A DNA stretch of 64,000 bases from Gnetum montanum (GCA_015680685.1 MNCI01034295.1:29951-93950); one strand, 5' to 3'. Shown: positions 47,170-59,455, numbered from the stretch's first letter. Program-made: numbers and translations. Notes: generated by a model not told the origin, from the letters alone.

Positions 47170-47993
47170 TGATGAGTGGCGAGGTACCCCTACACTCAAC
47201 CATACGAATACTAGCGTTACACACACGATCTGGTCGAACTCCGCAGACTAAGTGCCTACACACTTTATAGAACACTTAAGGTTAATCATTCGTTGTCTTC
47301 CCAAACTTACTTGTATTTGTCACGGTTGTATGGTTAAGTAAGTCTAAGGTATATGATTTTTATGTCTTTTGTGTTTTATCTTCTATGCTGATAAGGTGAA
47401 GGGTGAAGAGACTAATTAACTAAGTTTAACTAATTAACTAAGCCTTAACTAACCTAGCATCAGTATCCATTCCCACTTACCATTCACACCCTGAACCAAT
47501 GCAACCTTGGTTACCAAACGTTAGTCATTGCTGGAATCACCAAGCGTAACGCACATGCTTGAAGTAGTCGTATTGAATACACTTAACTAGGAGAGAAGAG
47601 TTGAGAAAGATTTAATCAACTAATAAAGCATTTAAATAGTAAACAATAAATAACAATAAATAAAGTCCTATTTAGCCTATTTAGCTTAGTCCATGCACTG
47701 CAAGGTTTATCCAAGAAGTTCGTCTTTATTGCTGTACACAAACTTGTGTTTAGGTACAATATTTGCTTGAATAAAGATCCATTCACTTTGGAGTTCCTAC
47801 TACGGGCACATGGAAATTATTTTATCTCTAGAGAGGTAAAACTGCCAGAGTTTCGCTATGGTCTAGGCCTAGAATGAGAAACAAGGGAGAGCCACCTCTT
47901 ATTTATAGATTTGACAGTGCACTGCTATATCGTGTACCCGATATCGCAGGGGAAGACGCGATATCGTGGCCCATGTGATATCATGTCCCATCA
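47170..47993 (-). repeat. Solo Athila-like LTR (824 bp), TSD ATGGG
   Basis: Plus strand TGATGAGTGGCG to TGTCCCATCA, very like the E2 LTRs, including the GATATCG motifs near the end. ATGGG stands at 47165-47169 and 47994-47998. No internal sequence remains, so it arose by LTR-LTR recombination. Confidence 0.92.
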
Positions 47994-48600
47994 ATGGGTA
48001 TTCTCATTGATTCCTCACTGTTGCTAATGTTGACTCAACAAACTTCTCATAGGAAGAGTGCAATCCCAACCCCATGGGACAAGGATATCAATGTTTATTT
48101 GATGAACCTAACGCTCGTTGGGGTACATTTAAAAATCAATTTCACAACAAATCAATGCACAAATACAAATGCAAAACATGTACAATTACTATCTATCCCA
48201 AAAAAAAAAGATACAAGTAACTAGCAACACCAAATGAATAATTTACTTCAGATACGCGAATGAGAAGTGTAATCTTGATCAAAAAATGATAGTGCGGTCA
48301 AAATATCAAATCGAGTGGTATATCACTGAGACACTTGCAACAACTAAGTCATTCATTATCTAAATCCATTGGACAATGACACTAGCTTGGCTATAAACCC
48401 TATGTGAAATATGTAAGAGGTACAAACTACTGTCGCCAACTGCACGCTAGTGTCATTTTGGTTGCAACGGAATTATTGTAATTTAAAGACTTCAAATACA
48501 TTTGAGCTCACTGGTCAGTATTATTGAATGACTTATAGTAAATAGTATTCCACTGGCCAATATTCCACTTGACTGGTTAAGTCTAAGCCTCGCTAACATG
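47994..48600. other. Continuation of E3 3' region, no gene
   Basis: Follows the solo LTR. No coding signal on either strand. The right border to the next repeat is not sharp. Confidence 0.45.
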
Positions 48601-50079
48601 ATAGGTCAAGATGATATTCTATAACTAATTGAAGTCATCCCTTTCCTTGGTAGTTAAATCCTGATATGCATGAAACACAACAATTACATGCATTGCATTT
48701 ACGTCATGCCCAAACAAAAAAATTGTAGTTTCACCCCAAACAAAACAATCGTAGTTTTGCCCAAGACACAAAAAATCGTAGACACAAAATTGCAGTTTTG
48801 AACCAGACATGAAAATCAACTTTCCCTAGGATACTCATGCCTAGGCAAAAATTGCCTAAAATCGTAGCTTCCCCGGGTAACTCACGCCTAGGAAACAAAT
48901 GCACAAAAAAATCGCAGTTCCTACAACACTCACGCCCAGGAAAAAAAAACGCATGAGAAATCGTAGTTCTTGCAACGCTGATGCTAAAAAAAATTCCCAA
49001 ATATTGCAGCTTCCCTGGGCACAAAGATCATTACTCTTTGGGCATCCACGTTCAGGCCCTCGGCACCTAGCCTGGGCCTTTGTCCTGCACTCTGGGAATC
49101 CTCACCCTACATCCAACTCACGCTAAGGCATTTCCTCATTAGTTACGCTGAATCATTCCCCCTTCCCTCACACTGAGACATGCCTTGATTTTTTCACGCC
49201 GCGGTGTACCCTGGGTGACCACATTTAGTAGGTCCTATGTATGATCCTCTTACGTAGGGCATCACGCAAAAACTAGAAAAAAAATTACGAAACTCAAAAA
49301 CCCCAACAACGTACCTGACACCCATAATGCACATACAAACCCCAGTATCTAGCAAATATTTTTACTACGAGATGTATCAAAAACGGTAGCCCTAATGGCT
49401 CACGCTATGCTTGCACTGCAATCAAATGCCAAGGAACGGAGACATACCTGCATAGAGTCCCTGGCCATGATGAGATTTTGGGTTGGGGAAGGTGTTGAAG
49501 CAGTTGTTCGCTCTCCTCCACGAACAATAAACTAGCTTGCTTCTTCCCCTTATGTTGGTTCGTTGCTACTCTTTCCTTCATCATTGTTCCTCACGCTATT
49601 CGCCTTGCCTTGTTGCACACTGCCCCACCTCACCCTGTTGCACGCTATCCACCTCACCCTATTGCACGCTGCCCCACCTTGCCCTATTGTACGTTGTCCA
49701 CCTCACCTTGTTGCACACTGTCTACCTCGCCCTGTTGCATGCTGCCCCACCTTGCCCTATCCCTCACGCTATCTGCCTTGCCTAGTTGCATGCTGCCTTT
49801 ACTTCTTGTTACTCATGCTGCCGATCCCTCTTGCTCATGCTACCTTTACTTCTCGTTGCTCATGTTGCATTGAAAAAAGATACCACACTCCCTGGTCACG
49901 TTCATCTCATACCCTAACACTTACCAGAATAATGTGCATCCTATACCTTTTAAATCCCTTTTATTTTTTCTAATTTTTTTCAAACCCACTGTCCAACGTA
50001 CCTACCTTATTTTATGCTTATTTTAATTTCTCATTCTTGTGTCCTTTGGCTAATTTAGCCTGATCATCAAAATAACACA
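48601..50079. repeat. CT-rich repeat region, LTR-like but unassigned
   Basis: Degenerate units around AATCGTAGTTTTGCCC (48715-49015) and around CACGCT/ACGCTG (49030-49210). A tandem of about 28 bp with CCCCACCTTGCCCTATTG lies at 49610-49770. Overlapping open frames of up to 136 residues here are only by-products of that tandem. It may be a decayed LTR, but no ends or TSD were seen. From about 49890 it starts to resemble element A 15090-15190. Confidence 0.5.
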
Positions 50080-50319
50080 AAACAAAAAGACCAAAAATTC
50101 ATAAAACCATAAAACTTACAACATTATTGTTCCCCATGAAAAAATGAATACTACTGGCCTGGTAAGGCCTAAAACTACCATGCAGTCTTGGGATGACATT
50201 AAACTACCCCCACGTTACGTAATCTCATTAGAACATAAATTAAACAAAGGTAATCTATACTTAGCAACTCATCCGTTAAGAAAACCTTGCTCACGGTGCT
50301 CCCAGTTTAAATTGGTAGG

Positions 50320-51070
50320 GATAAACACATGGATAGCAAGAATCTCTTTGCTACACTGTCTATCAATGGACCACATGGAGCCATCAAAAGAGAGATTAAC
50401 CTAGAGTCCATTGATCTAGACTCATCAGCTTATGACAATTTTGTGGCATCAACACAAGAGAAAATTGATTGCTTTAAAGGAATGAAGAAAACTCTAGACT
50501 TAGAGGCCGATAATATCACCTAAGATCCCCTTGCCGAAGTCCCCATTACTATGTCCAATGAGGAAGTCAAAATTTTAAAACTGAGTACTCTATTAGGTCC
50601 ACAACTGGTCGGTGACATAGCTCAAGTGCTGAAAGACAACATGAAAGCATTTGCTTGGTCTTATACTGATATGCTGGGACTAGACCCTCGAATAGTCCAG
50701 CATAACATCATCCTTGACCCAAAACTCAGACCAATGAAACAAAAAGCACGAAAGGTTAGACCCGAGGTAGCATTGGTAGTTCGTAATGAAATCACAAAAC
50801 TTTACCAGGCTGGTTTCATTCGAGCCGTTGACTACGCCGATTGGGTATCCAACATGGTTGTAGTCCCAAAGAAAAATGGGAGCATTCACCTATGCATTGA
50901 CCTTTGTGACCTTAACATAGCAACCATAAAAGATGACTTCCCCCTACCCGATATCGATCAACTTGTTGATTCAACTGTCGGACATGCATTGTTGTCCTTT
51001 ATGGATGGATTCTTGAGATACAACCAGATTAGGATCAACCTAGAACATCAACTCAGGACAACCTTCATGA
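50320..51070 (+). pseudogene. Element B reverse transcriptase, N-terminal half
   Basis: A leader (FATLSINGPHGAIKREINLE) and a stop at 50521 precede the RT proper from about 50551. WSYTDMLGLDPRIVQHNI and MKQKARKVRPE are the usual lead-in of Tat-type RTs. PKKNGSIHLCIDLCDLN contains the first catalytic aspartate region, and DFPLPDIDQLVDSTVGHALL and SFMDGFLRYNQI follow. The half ends at WGTF followed by TGA at 51088. The palm is otherwise well kept. Confidence 0.88.
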
Positions 51071-52001
51071 CACCATGGGGCACATTCTGATATACAATGA
51101 TGTCATTCGGTTAAAAAATGTCGGTGCTACATATCAGCGAGCAATGACTTACATCTTTAGTGATTATATGCTTAATTCGCTCAATGATTATGTAGATGAC
51201 ATCGTGGTCAAGTCAAAAACAACTGAGCAACACATCAACGATTTAGACTTGGTACTTAAATGTTGTCTCAAGTATGAGCTCAGACTTAACCCAAAGAAAT
51301 GTGTTTTTGGAGTCAAAACAAGAAAAATGCTCGAATTTATAGTATCTGAAACAGGGATACGATTAGATCTCGATAAGGTTAAAGCAATCACAAATTTGAT
51401 ATCACCTAGCAACCTTACCGAACTACATGGTCTACAAAGTAGATTACAATTTATTAGGTGCTTCATTGAAAAATTGACGGACAAGTTGAGACCCATGCAA
51501 CATTTGTTGCATAAAAATGTCCATTTTCAATGGACCCAACAGTGCCAGGAAGCTTTTGAAAACATCAAAATGGAATTAGCTCAACTACCGACGGTTTATC
51601 CTCCACAGAACAACAAGCCCTTCTATATTTACCTTTTAACATTAGATTCATCTATCGCATCCATGCTTTGTCAGAAACGAGAAGATGGAACCGAAATCCC
51701 TATCTACTTCCTAAGCCATGCCTTAGTGGCCTATGACAAGAGATACAACGATGTGGAGAGGTCATGTCTGGCCCTTATCTTTTCCTTGAAAAAGTGGCGA
51801 CATTATCTCTTCCATAACCGAGTCAACATTATTTGTAAAGACAATGTGCTCAAGGCTATCACCAATAATATCTATGAATCAAGAAGGATAGCTAGATGGA
51901 AGGCGATGATTGCTGAGTTTGACCTGCGCTACATAGCTCAATCTTCCATGAAGGGTCAAGCAATAGTCAATCAAATGACTACCTCACCGATACAAGACTA
52001 G
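51071..52001 (+). pseudogene. Element B reverse transcriptase C-terminal half and RNase H
   Basis: After the TGA at 51088 and loss of one base near 51110, an open frame of 300 residues contains NVGATYQRAM, the catalytic YVDD (51189-51200) in NDYVDDIVVKS, then FGVKTRKMLEFIVSETGI and the thumb/connection. RNase H follows (about 51640-51960): TLDSSIASMLCQ, IYFLSHALVAYDKRYNDVE and CKDNVLKAI. One stop and one frameshift are enough to kill it, so decay is mild here. Confidence 0.9.
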
Positions 52002-52059
52002 GCAATAATCAATCCCGAGTTCCCTGATGAGAACATGAACACCATAGACACTATACCTG

Positions 52060-52450
52060 ACAACTACGATGAAATCTTATACTTCAATGGAGCGTCAAAC
52101 TCCCGAGGAGGAAGTGCTGCAGCCATTATAACTTATCCCTCTGAAGAGATTTGATCCTCTACCTATTGATTAAACTTCCCTTGTACCAACAACGTAGTGG
52201 AATACGAAGGTCTTCTTAGAGGACTTTTGGTAGCACTAGCTTCAGGGATCACACGACTCATAGTTCGGGGTGATTCACAACTTGTAATCAATCAAGTCAT
52301 GAATGTATTCGCATGCAAGGCTTCACATTTACAATAGTACTGTGACTTAACTAAAAACTTAATGAAATAGTTAACAAAAATAGAAATGCAACATGTTCCC
52401 ACAAATGAAAATACCATCGCAGATGCACTTGCAACACTAGCCTTAAACAT
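52060..52450 (+). pseudogene. Element B second, archaeal-type RNase H
   Basis: LYFNGASNSRGGSAAAI, then CTNNVVEYEGLLRGLLVA, RGDSQLVINQV and TIADALATLA. This additional RNase H after the RT-linked one is the hallmark of the Tat lineage. The first catalytic aspartate is asparagine (FNGAS); Glu in VVEYE and Asp in GDSQ and ADAL are kept. Stops near 52151 and later interrupt it. Confidence 0.85.
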
Positions 52451-52587
52451 GACACCTGACATGTTTCATGCATTGCCTAGTTCCATAACGAATTGTGCCA
52501 AACCCATAATTGACACTCCCAATGACACACCTATGGCATTCGTTAGCACCACACATGCAGTAGAATGGTATGATGACATAAAAGAGN

Positions 52588-53760
52588 GTGCGAAAACGTT
52601 CTCGACAATATGCGCTAATAGGAGACACATTATGTCGAAGATCCTATGAAGGAATTTTGTTGGTCTGCGTTAGTAGCATCAATGGTCACATGATTGTGGA
52701 GCAAGTTTATGAAGGACTTTGCGGAGGGCACATAGCGCCTAAGGCAATGGCAACGAAAATTAGACGTTTAGGCTATTATTAGCCACACATGGAGTACGAT
52801 TATTTCTCCAAGGTTAAAACATGCAACATCTATCAAAAACATGGTAATTGAATACATGTACCACCGAGTGAGTTGCATACATCACAAATCACATGGCCTT
52901 TCCAGAAATGGGGATTAGACATCATTGGACCGATAACTCCATCATCTTCGGTAGGGCATAGTTTCATCATCACCGCAACTGAATACCTTAAGAAATGGGT
53001 GGAAGCTATCCCTCTTAGGAAGACCACATCCAAAAAAGTTTGCAATTTCATACTTGAAAACATTGTAACCCATTTTGGCATCCTGATGACCATAATCACT
53101 GATAACGAGCCACAGTTCAGCAATGCCGAGACCAAAAACTTCTATGAGAGCCTAGGAATCAAACACTTGTTCTCGTCACCATACTACCCACAAAGCAATG
53201 GTCAAGCAGAGTCCATGAATAAAACTGTCATCATGGTGCTCAAGAAAATTCTTCATCAGAGCAAAAGAAAATGGCATGAACAACTAGTTTACGCGCTATG
53301 GGCATATCGAACGACGCATCGAACATCGACAGGTAAAACACCCTATAGTCTTGTTTATGGATCAGAAGCTATTTTACCTTTGGAATTGTAGGTACCCTTG
53401 TTGCGGATTACTCTCTCTAGACTCCTCGATGAAGGTCAAAATGATTAATTGCACATTTTTACCTTGACTCGATGGAGGAGAAACGTACACGCATGCTGGA
53501 TTAAATTGAATGGTACCAAAAATAGCAATGATGACAACATTGAAACAATGTACACAAGCATCCAATCAAAGAAGGTGACCTTGTTCTCAAGACAGTCCGT
53601 GACCACCCGGACAAATTCTCAGCCAACTGAAAAGGGCCTTACCTAGTCACAAAGGCATACAACAATGGGGCATTCAAACTTACCGACATGGATGGAAATG
53701 AGTTTGCAAACCCTACAAATCATAGGTACCTAAAACCATTCTACTTTTGATGAGCTTAAG
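52588..53760 (+). pseudogene. Element B integrase
   Basis: Starts after the N at 52587 with LIGDTLCRRSYEGILL. The zinc finger has EGLCGGH and KTCNIYQKHG, where the second cysteine of C-x2-C is tyrosine. The core has GLDIIGPI (D at 52918-52920), ITDNEP (D at 53101-53103) and GQAESMNK (E at 53209-53211), so D-D-35-E is complete. WAYRTTHRTSTGKTPYSLVYG and EAILPLEL close the core. Stops at about 52783, 52850 and 53390 split it. C-terminal pieces reach about 53750. Confidence 0.9.
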
Positions 53761-54170
53761 TTACGTTCCGATCCTAGCATCACGACCTAAAACTGATACC
53801 ATAGAACAGTCCTGGACCTATGACTTAAAACGTAGCACCATAGAATGTCCTGGCATCATGACGGTAAACTAATACCACAAATTTGTCCTGACATCATGAT
53901 GGTAAACTAATACCACAGAACGTCCTGGCGTTATGATGATAAACTGACACCACAGAACTTTGTCCAAAATAACAATAAACTAGCACATTAAATTGCCACA
54001 CTCATCTGCCAGAGTTCGCTAAGACTATAAACTAGCTTGCCTCTTCATAGTTCGCCAAGACTATAAACTAGCACGACACCGTTTGCTATGACGTAAAATT
54101 GGCAAGGTCCAAAGGGTTATGACGTAAAAATAATCCATGACAGTCTGCTAAGACTATAAAATGGCAACAA
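53761..54170 (+). repeat. Element B 3' array of TAAACTA/AAACTGATACCA units
   Basis: Units GTCCTGGCATCATGACGGT plus AAACTAATACCACA recur with variations. It corresponds to element A 15440-15850 and element C 60590-60920. No coding potential. Confidence 0.75.
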
Positions 54171-54389
54171 CATCACTGGCCCATGGATCTATTGCCACAA
54201 TCAATGACTGGTCTTCATCTAAAACCTACTGCATGATTCACCACATGGACTCTGATAACTCTGATGCTGCTCGTTTTGTTTACTTGAAGTTTAACATAGT
54301 GCCTCCATCCCATTGGAAGTATTCATGTTTAAATTGTTTTAGATTAACTCACTTGTGGTTTTCTTGTCCTCTTGGATTTGTGTTTGTAG

Positions 54390-54440
54390 GACGACGCTCT
54401 GAGGTGTTCGCGCATGGATGCACTTCATCATAGTGACAAG
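54390..54440 (+). other. Conserved AG/GT-bounded 51-nt block in element B
   Basis: Preceded by TGTGGTTTTCTTGTCCTC and TGTTTGTAG, followed by GTACCAC. It aligns with the blocks in A (16078-16129) and C (60335-60385). Confidence 0.4.
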
Positions 54441-55350
54441 GTACCACATTGTTCCTAACGCACAACTGGGTTAATCAACCCGCTCATGAGTACATTCCCT
54501 ATTCTCGATGCATCCCTTATTTCCCAACATGTTCTCCTTGCCTTACTCAATTGCATCCTTTGGACACATTCTATTCCCCCAAAGCCCTTGATACGTTGTT
54601 GCACACTATGATCCTGTAAGCAGTTGCAATGCAAAACACAATACATGGTACATGATACAAATGCAAGCGCTCAAACATGCGCAAAGCACAAATAGTAAGC
54701 TCTTTCAAAAATACCAAAAAAAAACAAAAATAAAAGAAAAAGAAAGACAAAACAAAGAAAAAAACAAAAGAAAGAAAAAAAAGAAAGGAAAAGAAAATAG
54801 AAAGGTCAAAGAGCAAAATGAATGGAAACGGTCTTCATGACCTCATTGACACCATAAACAAAAGACTATTGGCCATTCTCATACAAGCCCTAGGGGAGAA
54901 GGAAATTGTCTTGAAAAAACATAGTTACACTTATGTCTCAAACAAACCACGTTGCACATCACCACGTGGCTTTGGCTGTTTACAATGGGCCTCGTAAACG
55001 CTCTCTAGGAGTCCCGTTTCTCCAAAGAATGCACCTCCCATGCCTTGGTCCCAAGTCCGCTAGATACTAGCTATTGACATGGACCAACATGACTTATTTA
55101 CAAGAGCATTCCTCTCCCACCATTAAACAAAACAATCCCTTAATCAAACCTCAACCCCACAGTTACAACCTGCTTCCCGTGCATCTCAAAACTTCATTCT
55201 CCGATCCAATGTACTTTTGAACACAGTGCGATGACATCCAGCTAGGTGCCCAACGGACAATGCTGGATGATAAGTTGCTTGTGGTGTTTTTTACTTCTTT
55301 GTTGATACCTCTTGGGTGAATTCCTCTAGGTGTCAACAAAGAGGGACCAA
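54441..55350 (+). other. Element B 3' noncoding region and PPT
   Basis: No gene. Contains an A-rich tract (54715-54810) as in A, and ends in CAACAAAGAGGGACCAA (55334-55350), the same PPT as in A and C. Confidence 0.75.
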
Positions 55351-57457
55351 TGAAACACCACAAGATTTTGGCCTAACACTTTTAGATAGGACTCAAGCTA
55401 AGTCATCCTGCCATCCAACATGAGTACAGCGTGACCAAACTTGAGAGCCTCCAAAACAGCGTGAAATGACACAAAATGGAGCAAGAAAGTTCCCCCTGGG
55501 ATCCATAGATGATTATAGTAAGTCTCAACATCAAGAATCAACAATTTCAGCCCCAAAATGTGCAAGTTTGATCACACACACTTTGGTCACACTGCCCAGC
55601 ATATGACCTACGTGTGTATAGTGTGACCAACTTCTGGAGCCCTAAAATTAGGTCCAAACAGCCCAAATTTGAGCACACGGACCCTCCATGAGGTTAACTG
55701 GTGCCCCCTACAGCTCCAAGCCTTCAAAACTTTGAGATTAAACCCCAAAATCACATGTTTTGGGTCATTCTTAGTTAGTCACACTGAGGTCACACTGCAC
55801 AGCATGACTGCAATGTGACCAAGTTAGAAAAACTTAATTCAAGCATCTCCAGGAAAAATTTCGATAGAGTTTAAACCCCCAAGAGCTAGGCAACAACTAT
55901 ACATATCTACAGGTTTCAGAAAATGAAGGTTTGGGCCTCAAACATGACATTTTTAGTTGTTCATGTTTGTGTCACACTTTGGTCACGCTGCACAACGTGA
56001 CCATAGCATGACCAACCCAAAATAGCCAAAATCAAGCGGTTTCGGGCAAGTTTTCATCATTGACTACATCCCTAGGGGACAGGAAATAAGTCTACTTGCT
56101 CACAGGCTCTTGAAAATTCATCTTTAGGCTTCAAGTGATGCATTTTTAGTTAGTCACACTGAGGTCATGCTACGCAGTGTAACCCAGCGTGACCCAACTA
56201 AACAGGCCTGAAACAGAAGCAAAATAGACTCAAAATAAACACCCAAACCACCCTGGAGAATAGACAGTAGTTAGGAATCAAAAAAAGGGGATCAACATTC
56301 AAGAATCAATTCAAAATAGATCATGAACACTTGGTCATGCTGGATCACACTGTGGTCATGCTACACAGTGTGACCACAGCGTAACCAACAAAAACATAGC
56401 CAAAACAGCCTCCGGATGAGCCCAAATTCGACATACAGCACCCTCTAGACCTTAGGCATCTAGATCCACTCCTAGAACATGCTTTAGAGTCAAAAATGGG
56501 CTCTAAAGTCATGTTTTTTGTTTCATACACTGGATGCTCACACGCTGGACGCTAGACGCTAACACCAAGATGCTAGAACATGCTAAACCATAATTTCAGA
56601 AGGCCAGAGAAAAAATTCTCCATTGTAATAGGGCATTATTTTGTAAATTCTTTCTTATTATTCTTTGAGCATGCCAAGCTCTTACGCTGTGGATTCCACA
56701 CACCAATGTAAGACTTGTTCATGCTGTATGTTGTACATTGTATCATATAGTGCATCTGGTCAACGCACACACCTATCACCTGATCCACATGTTTTGTACC
56801 TTGCGACCATAGATCATCCTCCAGATCTGAATCCCATGCCCGAAAACCCTATAAATACCTCATTTTTCCATTTAAAGAGGGTTGGCAATTTTGTGGCATT
56901 GAGATCTAGAGAGTTGGCAATCTTGGAGTAGAAAAATGAACAACCCTAAACCTAGACTGAGACACGTTAAAATTTTGATGCAATTTTGGTCATGCTACAC
57001 ACCTCCAACTAGAAACCTGCAATCTCCCCATGTCTGTGCACCCTTCGCATCGGGGCTAAACGTCCACCTTGAAATCAATCCGCAACTATGTTCTGACCAG
57101 TGCATTTTTCGTTGTAATTGCCAATAGTTACAATTTTTCCATTCTAGTGTTTTCTCTATTTATGTCATTTACATTTGTTACAATTTCCGTCATCTTTGTT
57201 TACGTTTAGTTTTTGTCTTACATTTCATACATTCATTTACGTTGTTTATTTGCATCCATTTACATGTAACCCAACACATCGCAATACCGTACGCTAGGGA
57301 AAGTCCTTGTTTGATCTATGCGCAGACCATTCAAGGCACTCCACCTTCGTTTATTCCCATATTGCCCTTGCGTAAAGGTGGGATCTTACTATGCCTTTTG
57401 TAGATCTCTCAGCATCCATTTCATTCCAGCCTCAAGCCAACGATTTCAGACAGTACA
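55351..57457 (+). repeat. Element B LTR (2107 bp)
   Basis: TGAAACACCAC to CAGTACA. U3 has four units about 170-195 bp apart, each with a CACACTG/CACGCTG and CAGCGTGA/CAGTGTGA inverted core (near 55784, 55980, 56151 and 56331). TATAAATA is at 56850-56857. The R/U5 part resembles A (CATTTACGATAACCC-like, then GGGAAAGTCCTTG). Followed by a PBS-like sequence, not a flank. Confidence 0.85.
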
Positions 57458-57475
57458 GTAAATTGGCGCTGGAAG
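57458..57475 (+). other. PBS-like sequence after the LTR of B
   Basis: GTAAATTGGCGCTGGAAG stands where a 5' LTR would be followed by its primer-binding site. It then runs into the reversed LTR of C. Confidence 0.5.
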
Positions 57476-59455
57476 GCAGAGTGCCTTGGATGGTCTACAC
57501 GCAAATCAAACAAGGACTTCCCCTAGCGTACGTAATGGCAGTGCACCGGGTTATCGTAAAAAAATGTAAACACATGCAAAAATAAACATGGACAAGCGTA
57601 AACAAGGTGTAAACAACATAAATAGAAAATAATGTAAACTGTAAATATGATTGGAAAAAATGTAACTATTTGTATTGATTGAAAATTACAAAGAAGTGCA
57701 CCAGTCAGAACGTAGTTGTAGAATTATTGCAAGGTAGATGTTTAGCCTCGATGTAAAAGGTGTTGCAGGCACTGGAAGAGTGCAGGTTTCTAGCTCCAAA
57801 GTGTTCGATGTGTGAGATTTGGATGCTCAAAGTTGCTTAGCATGACGAAGTTTTGTATGGCAGAATTTGCCCAGTGTTCTATGGTCTTGTGTGTTTAGAA
57901 TTGCCAACCTAGGTTTAGTGTGAGATCGAGGTATTTATGCAGGTTTGAGCACGGGATTCACATTTGTGTGGAAGATCCATGGTTACCGGATGTGGGAAAT
58001 GTGGATCAGGGGATAGGTGTGAACGTTTTGACTAGATGCATAGAATTTGACAATGTACAGGATGCAGCGTGACCAAGATCTCTTACGCTGGTGTGTGTAA
58101 TCCATAGCGTAAGAGCTTGATACGCTGAAAAATGCAAAATGTACAAAGAATGTTAAAGTACAAGAGTGGATCTGGATGTCTGGCCTCTAGATCTACAAAT
58201 CTGTGCTATTTTTGCTCTACCAAGGACTCCAGCATGCATGGATCTAGCTCTGGCATGTCTGCAGCTTGTCTTGGCATCAGCATCTAGTGTCTAGCATGTC
58301 AGCGTCCAACGTGTCCAAGTGTTTACATTACATACGCTGGTGCCATCGTGACTATTAGCATGTCCAATGTTTATGATGCATTTTGAGCCCATTTTTTACT
58401 TATGAGACCTATTTTTGAAGTGGATCTGCATGCCTGAGGTCAAGAGGGTTCTTCACATCTATTTTGAGCCAATTTGGAGGCTATTTTGGCATACTTTTGG
58501 TTGGTCATGCTATGGTCACGTTGCCTAGTGTGACCTCAGTGTGACCAACTGAAAATGCCATGTTTGGAACCCAAATTGTGAGTTTTTGAAGCCTTTGAAC
58601 ATGTACAAGTGCTGCCTGTCCTTGGGGATTTCTCGGATGTTGAAGATGATGCTTGAAAATGGTTGATTTACCCTATTTTTTTGGTCACGCTGTGCAGCAT
58701 GACCTCAGCGTGACTAAGTGGAAATGACATATTTTGAACCAAATTTGGATGTCTGATGCTTGTTTCTTGAAGTCTAACTATTGCCTACTTTCCAAGGTGG
58801 TTTGGATGCTGAATTTGAGCCTAATTTGATGTTGTTTTGATCATCTTTTGTTTGGTCATGTTGTGGTCATGCTGTGCAGCATGACCTCAGCGTGACCTCA
58901 GCATGACCAAGTTAAAATGACACATTTGAAGCTCAAACCTTGATTTTCTAAAGCCTGTGAACATGTACAATTTTTGCCTAGCTCTCGGGAGTTGAATTCA
59001 TGTTGAAATTCTACTTGGAGGTGCCTGAATTAAGCTGTTCTTATTTGGTCACGCTATGGTCATGCTGTGTAGCGTGACCTCAACATGAACAACTGAAAGT
59101 GGCTCAAAACATGTGATTTTGAGCTCAAATTTCAAGGTTCTGGATGCTGGGAGCTATAGGGGACTCTGATGATGCTCAAGGGGGGTCTGTGTGCCCAAAT
59201 TTGGCTTGTTTGAACACGATTTTGGGGTTCCAAAGTTTGGTCATGCTGGTCATACGATGGGTAGCGTGACCAAAGTGTGTGTGACCAAACTTGCACTTCT
59301 TTGGGCTTGAAACCCTTGATTCTTGATGCCGAGACTTTCTGTAGTCATCTGTGGGCCCTTGGGGGACCTTTCTTGCTCCATTGTGGGCTGTTTGAGGCTA
59401 TTCGAAGGCTCAAAATTTGTCTGGAAGTGTTATTGAAATTTTTGTGGTGTTTTCA
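57472..59455 (-). repeat. Element C 3' LTR, last about 125 bp missing
   Basis: On the minus strand it starts TGAAAACACCACAAAAATTT at 59455 after the PPT. U3 has four units (58503, 58681, 58854, 59046; spacing 173-192 bp) with cores such as GGTCACGCT ... AGCGTGAC. The TATA element (GCATAAATACC) is at about 57932. It is cut at 57472 within R/U5 where it meets B. It differs from the B LTR by clear substitutions and is not a copy of it. Confidence 0.85.

Larger units (their letters stand above)
36705..48600 (+). mobile_element. E3: plus-strand Athila-like gypsy element, nested and broken
   Basis: Order: LTR, PBS, gag, foreign block (38839-about 41930), rest of gag, protease, RT, RNase H, integrase, 3' noncoding part with a solo LTR in it. 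No 3' LTR is found before the next repeat, so the right end is lost or unrecognised; 48600 is approximate. It inserted into copia gag on its left. It is the only member of this family here that still has all pol domains, though all are riddled with stops. Confidence 0.75.
50080..57457 (+). mobile_element. Element B: pol and LTR of a Tat-lineage gypsy element, 5' part lost
   Basis: Noncoding start with TAAACTA units (50150-50210), then RT, RNase H, archaeal-type RNase H and integrase (50320-53640), then 3' noncoding array, PPT and LTR. No gag or protease precedes it. Noncoding and LTR parts resemble A and C, so B supplies what those two lack. Frames are broken, so this copy is inactive. Confidence 0.85.

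Noticed and set aside
49537-49973. Overlapping Pro/Cys/Leu-rich open frames of 82-136 residues
   Set aside because: They are translations of the 28-bp CCCCACCTTGCCC-type tandem in three frames. No frame is favoured.
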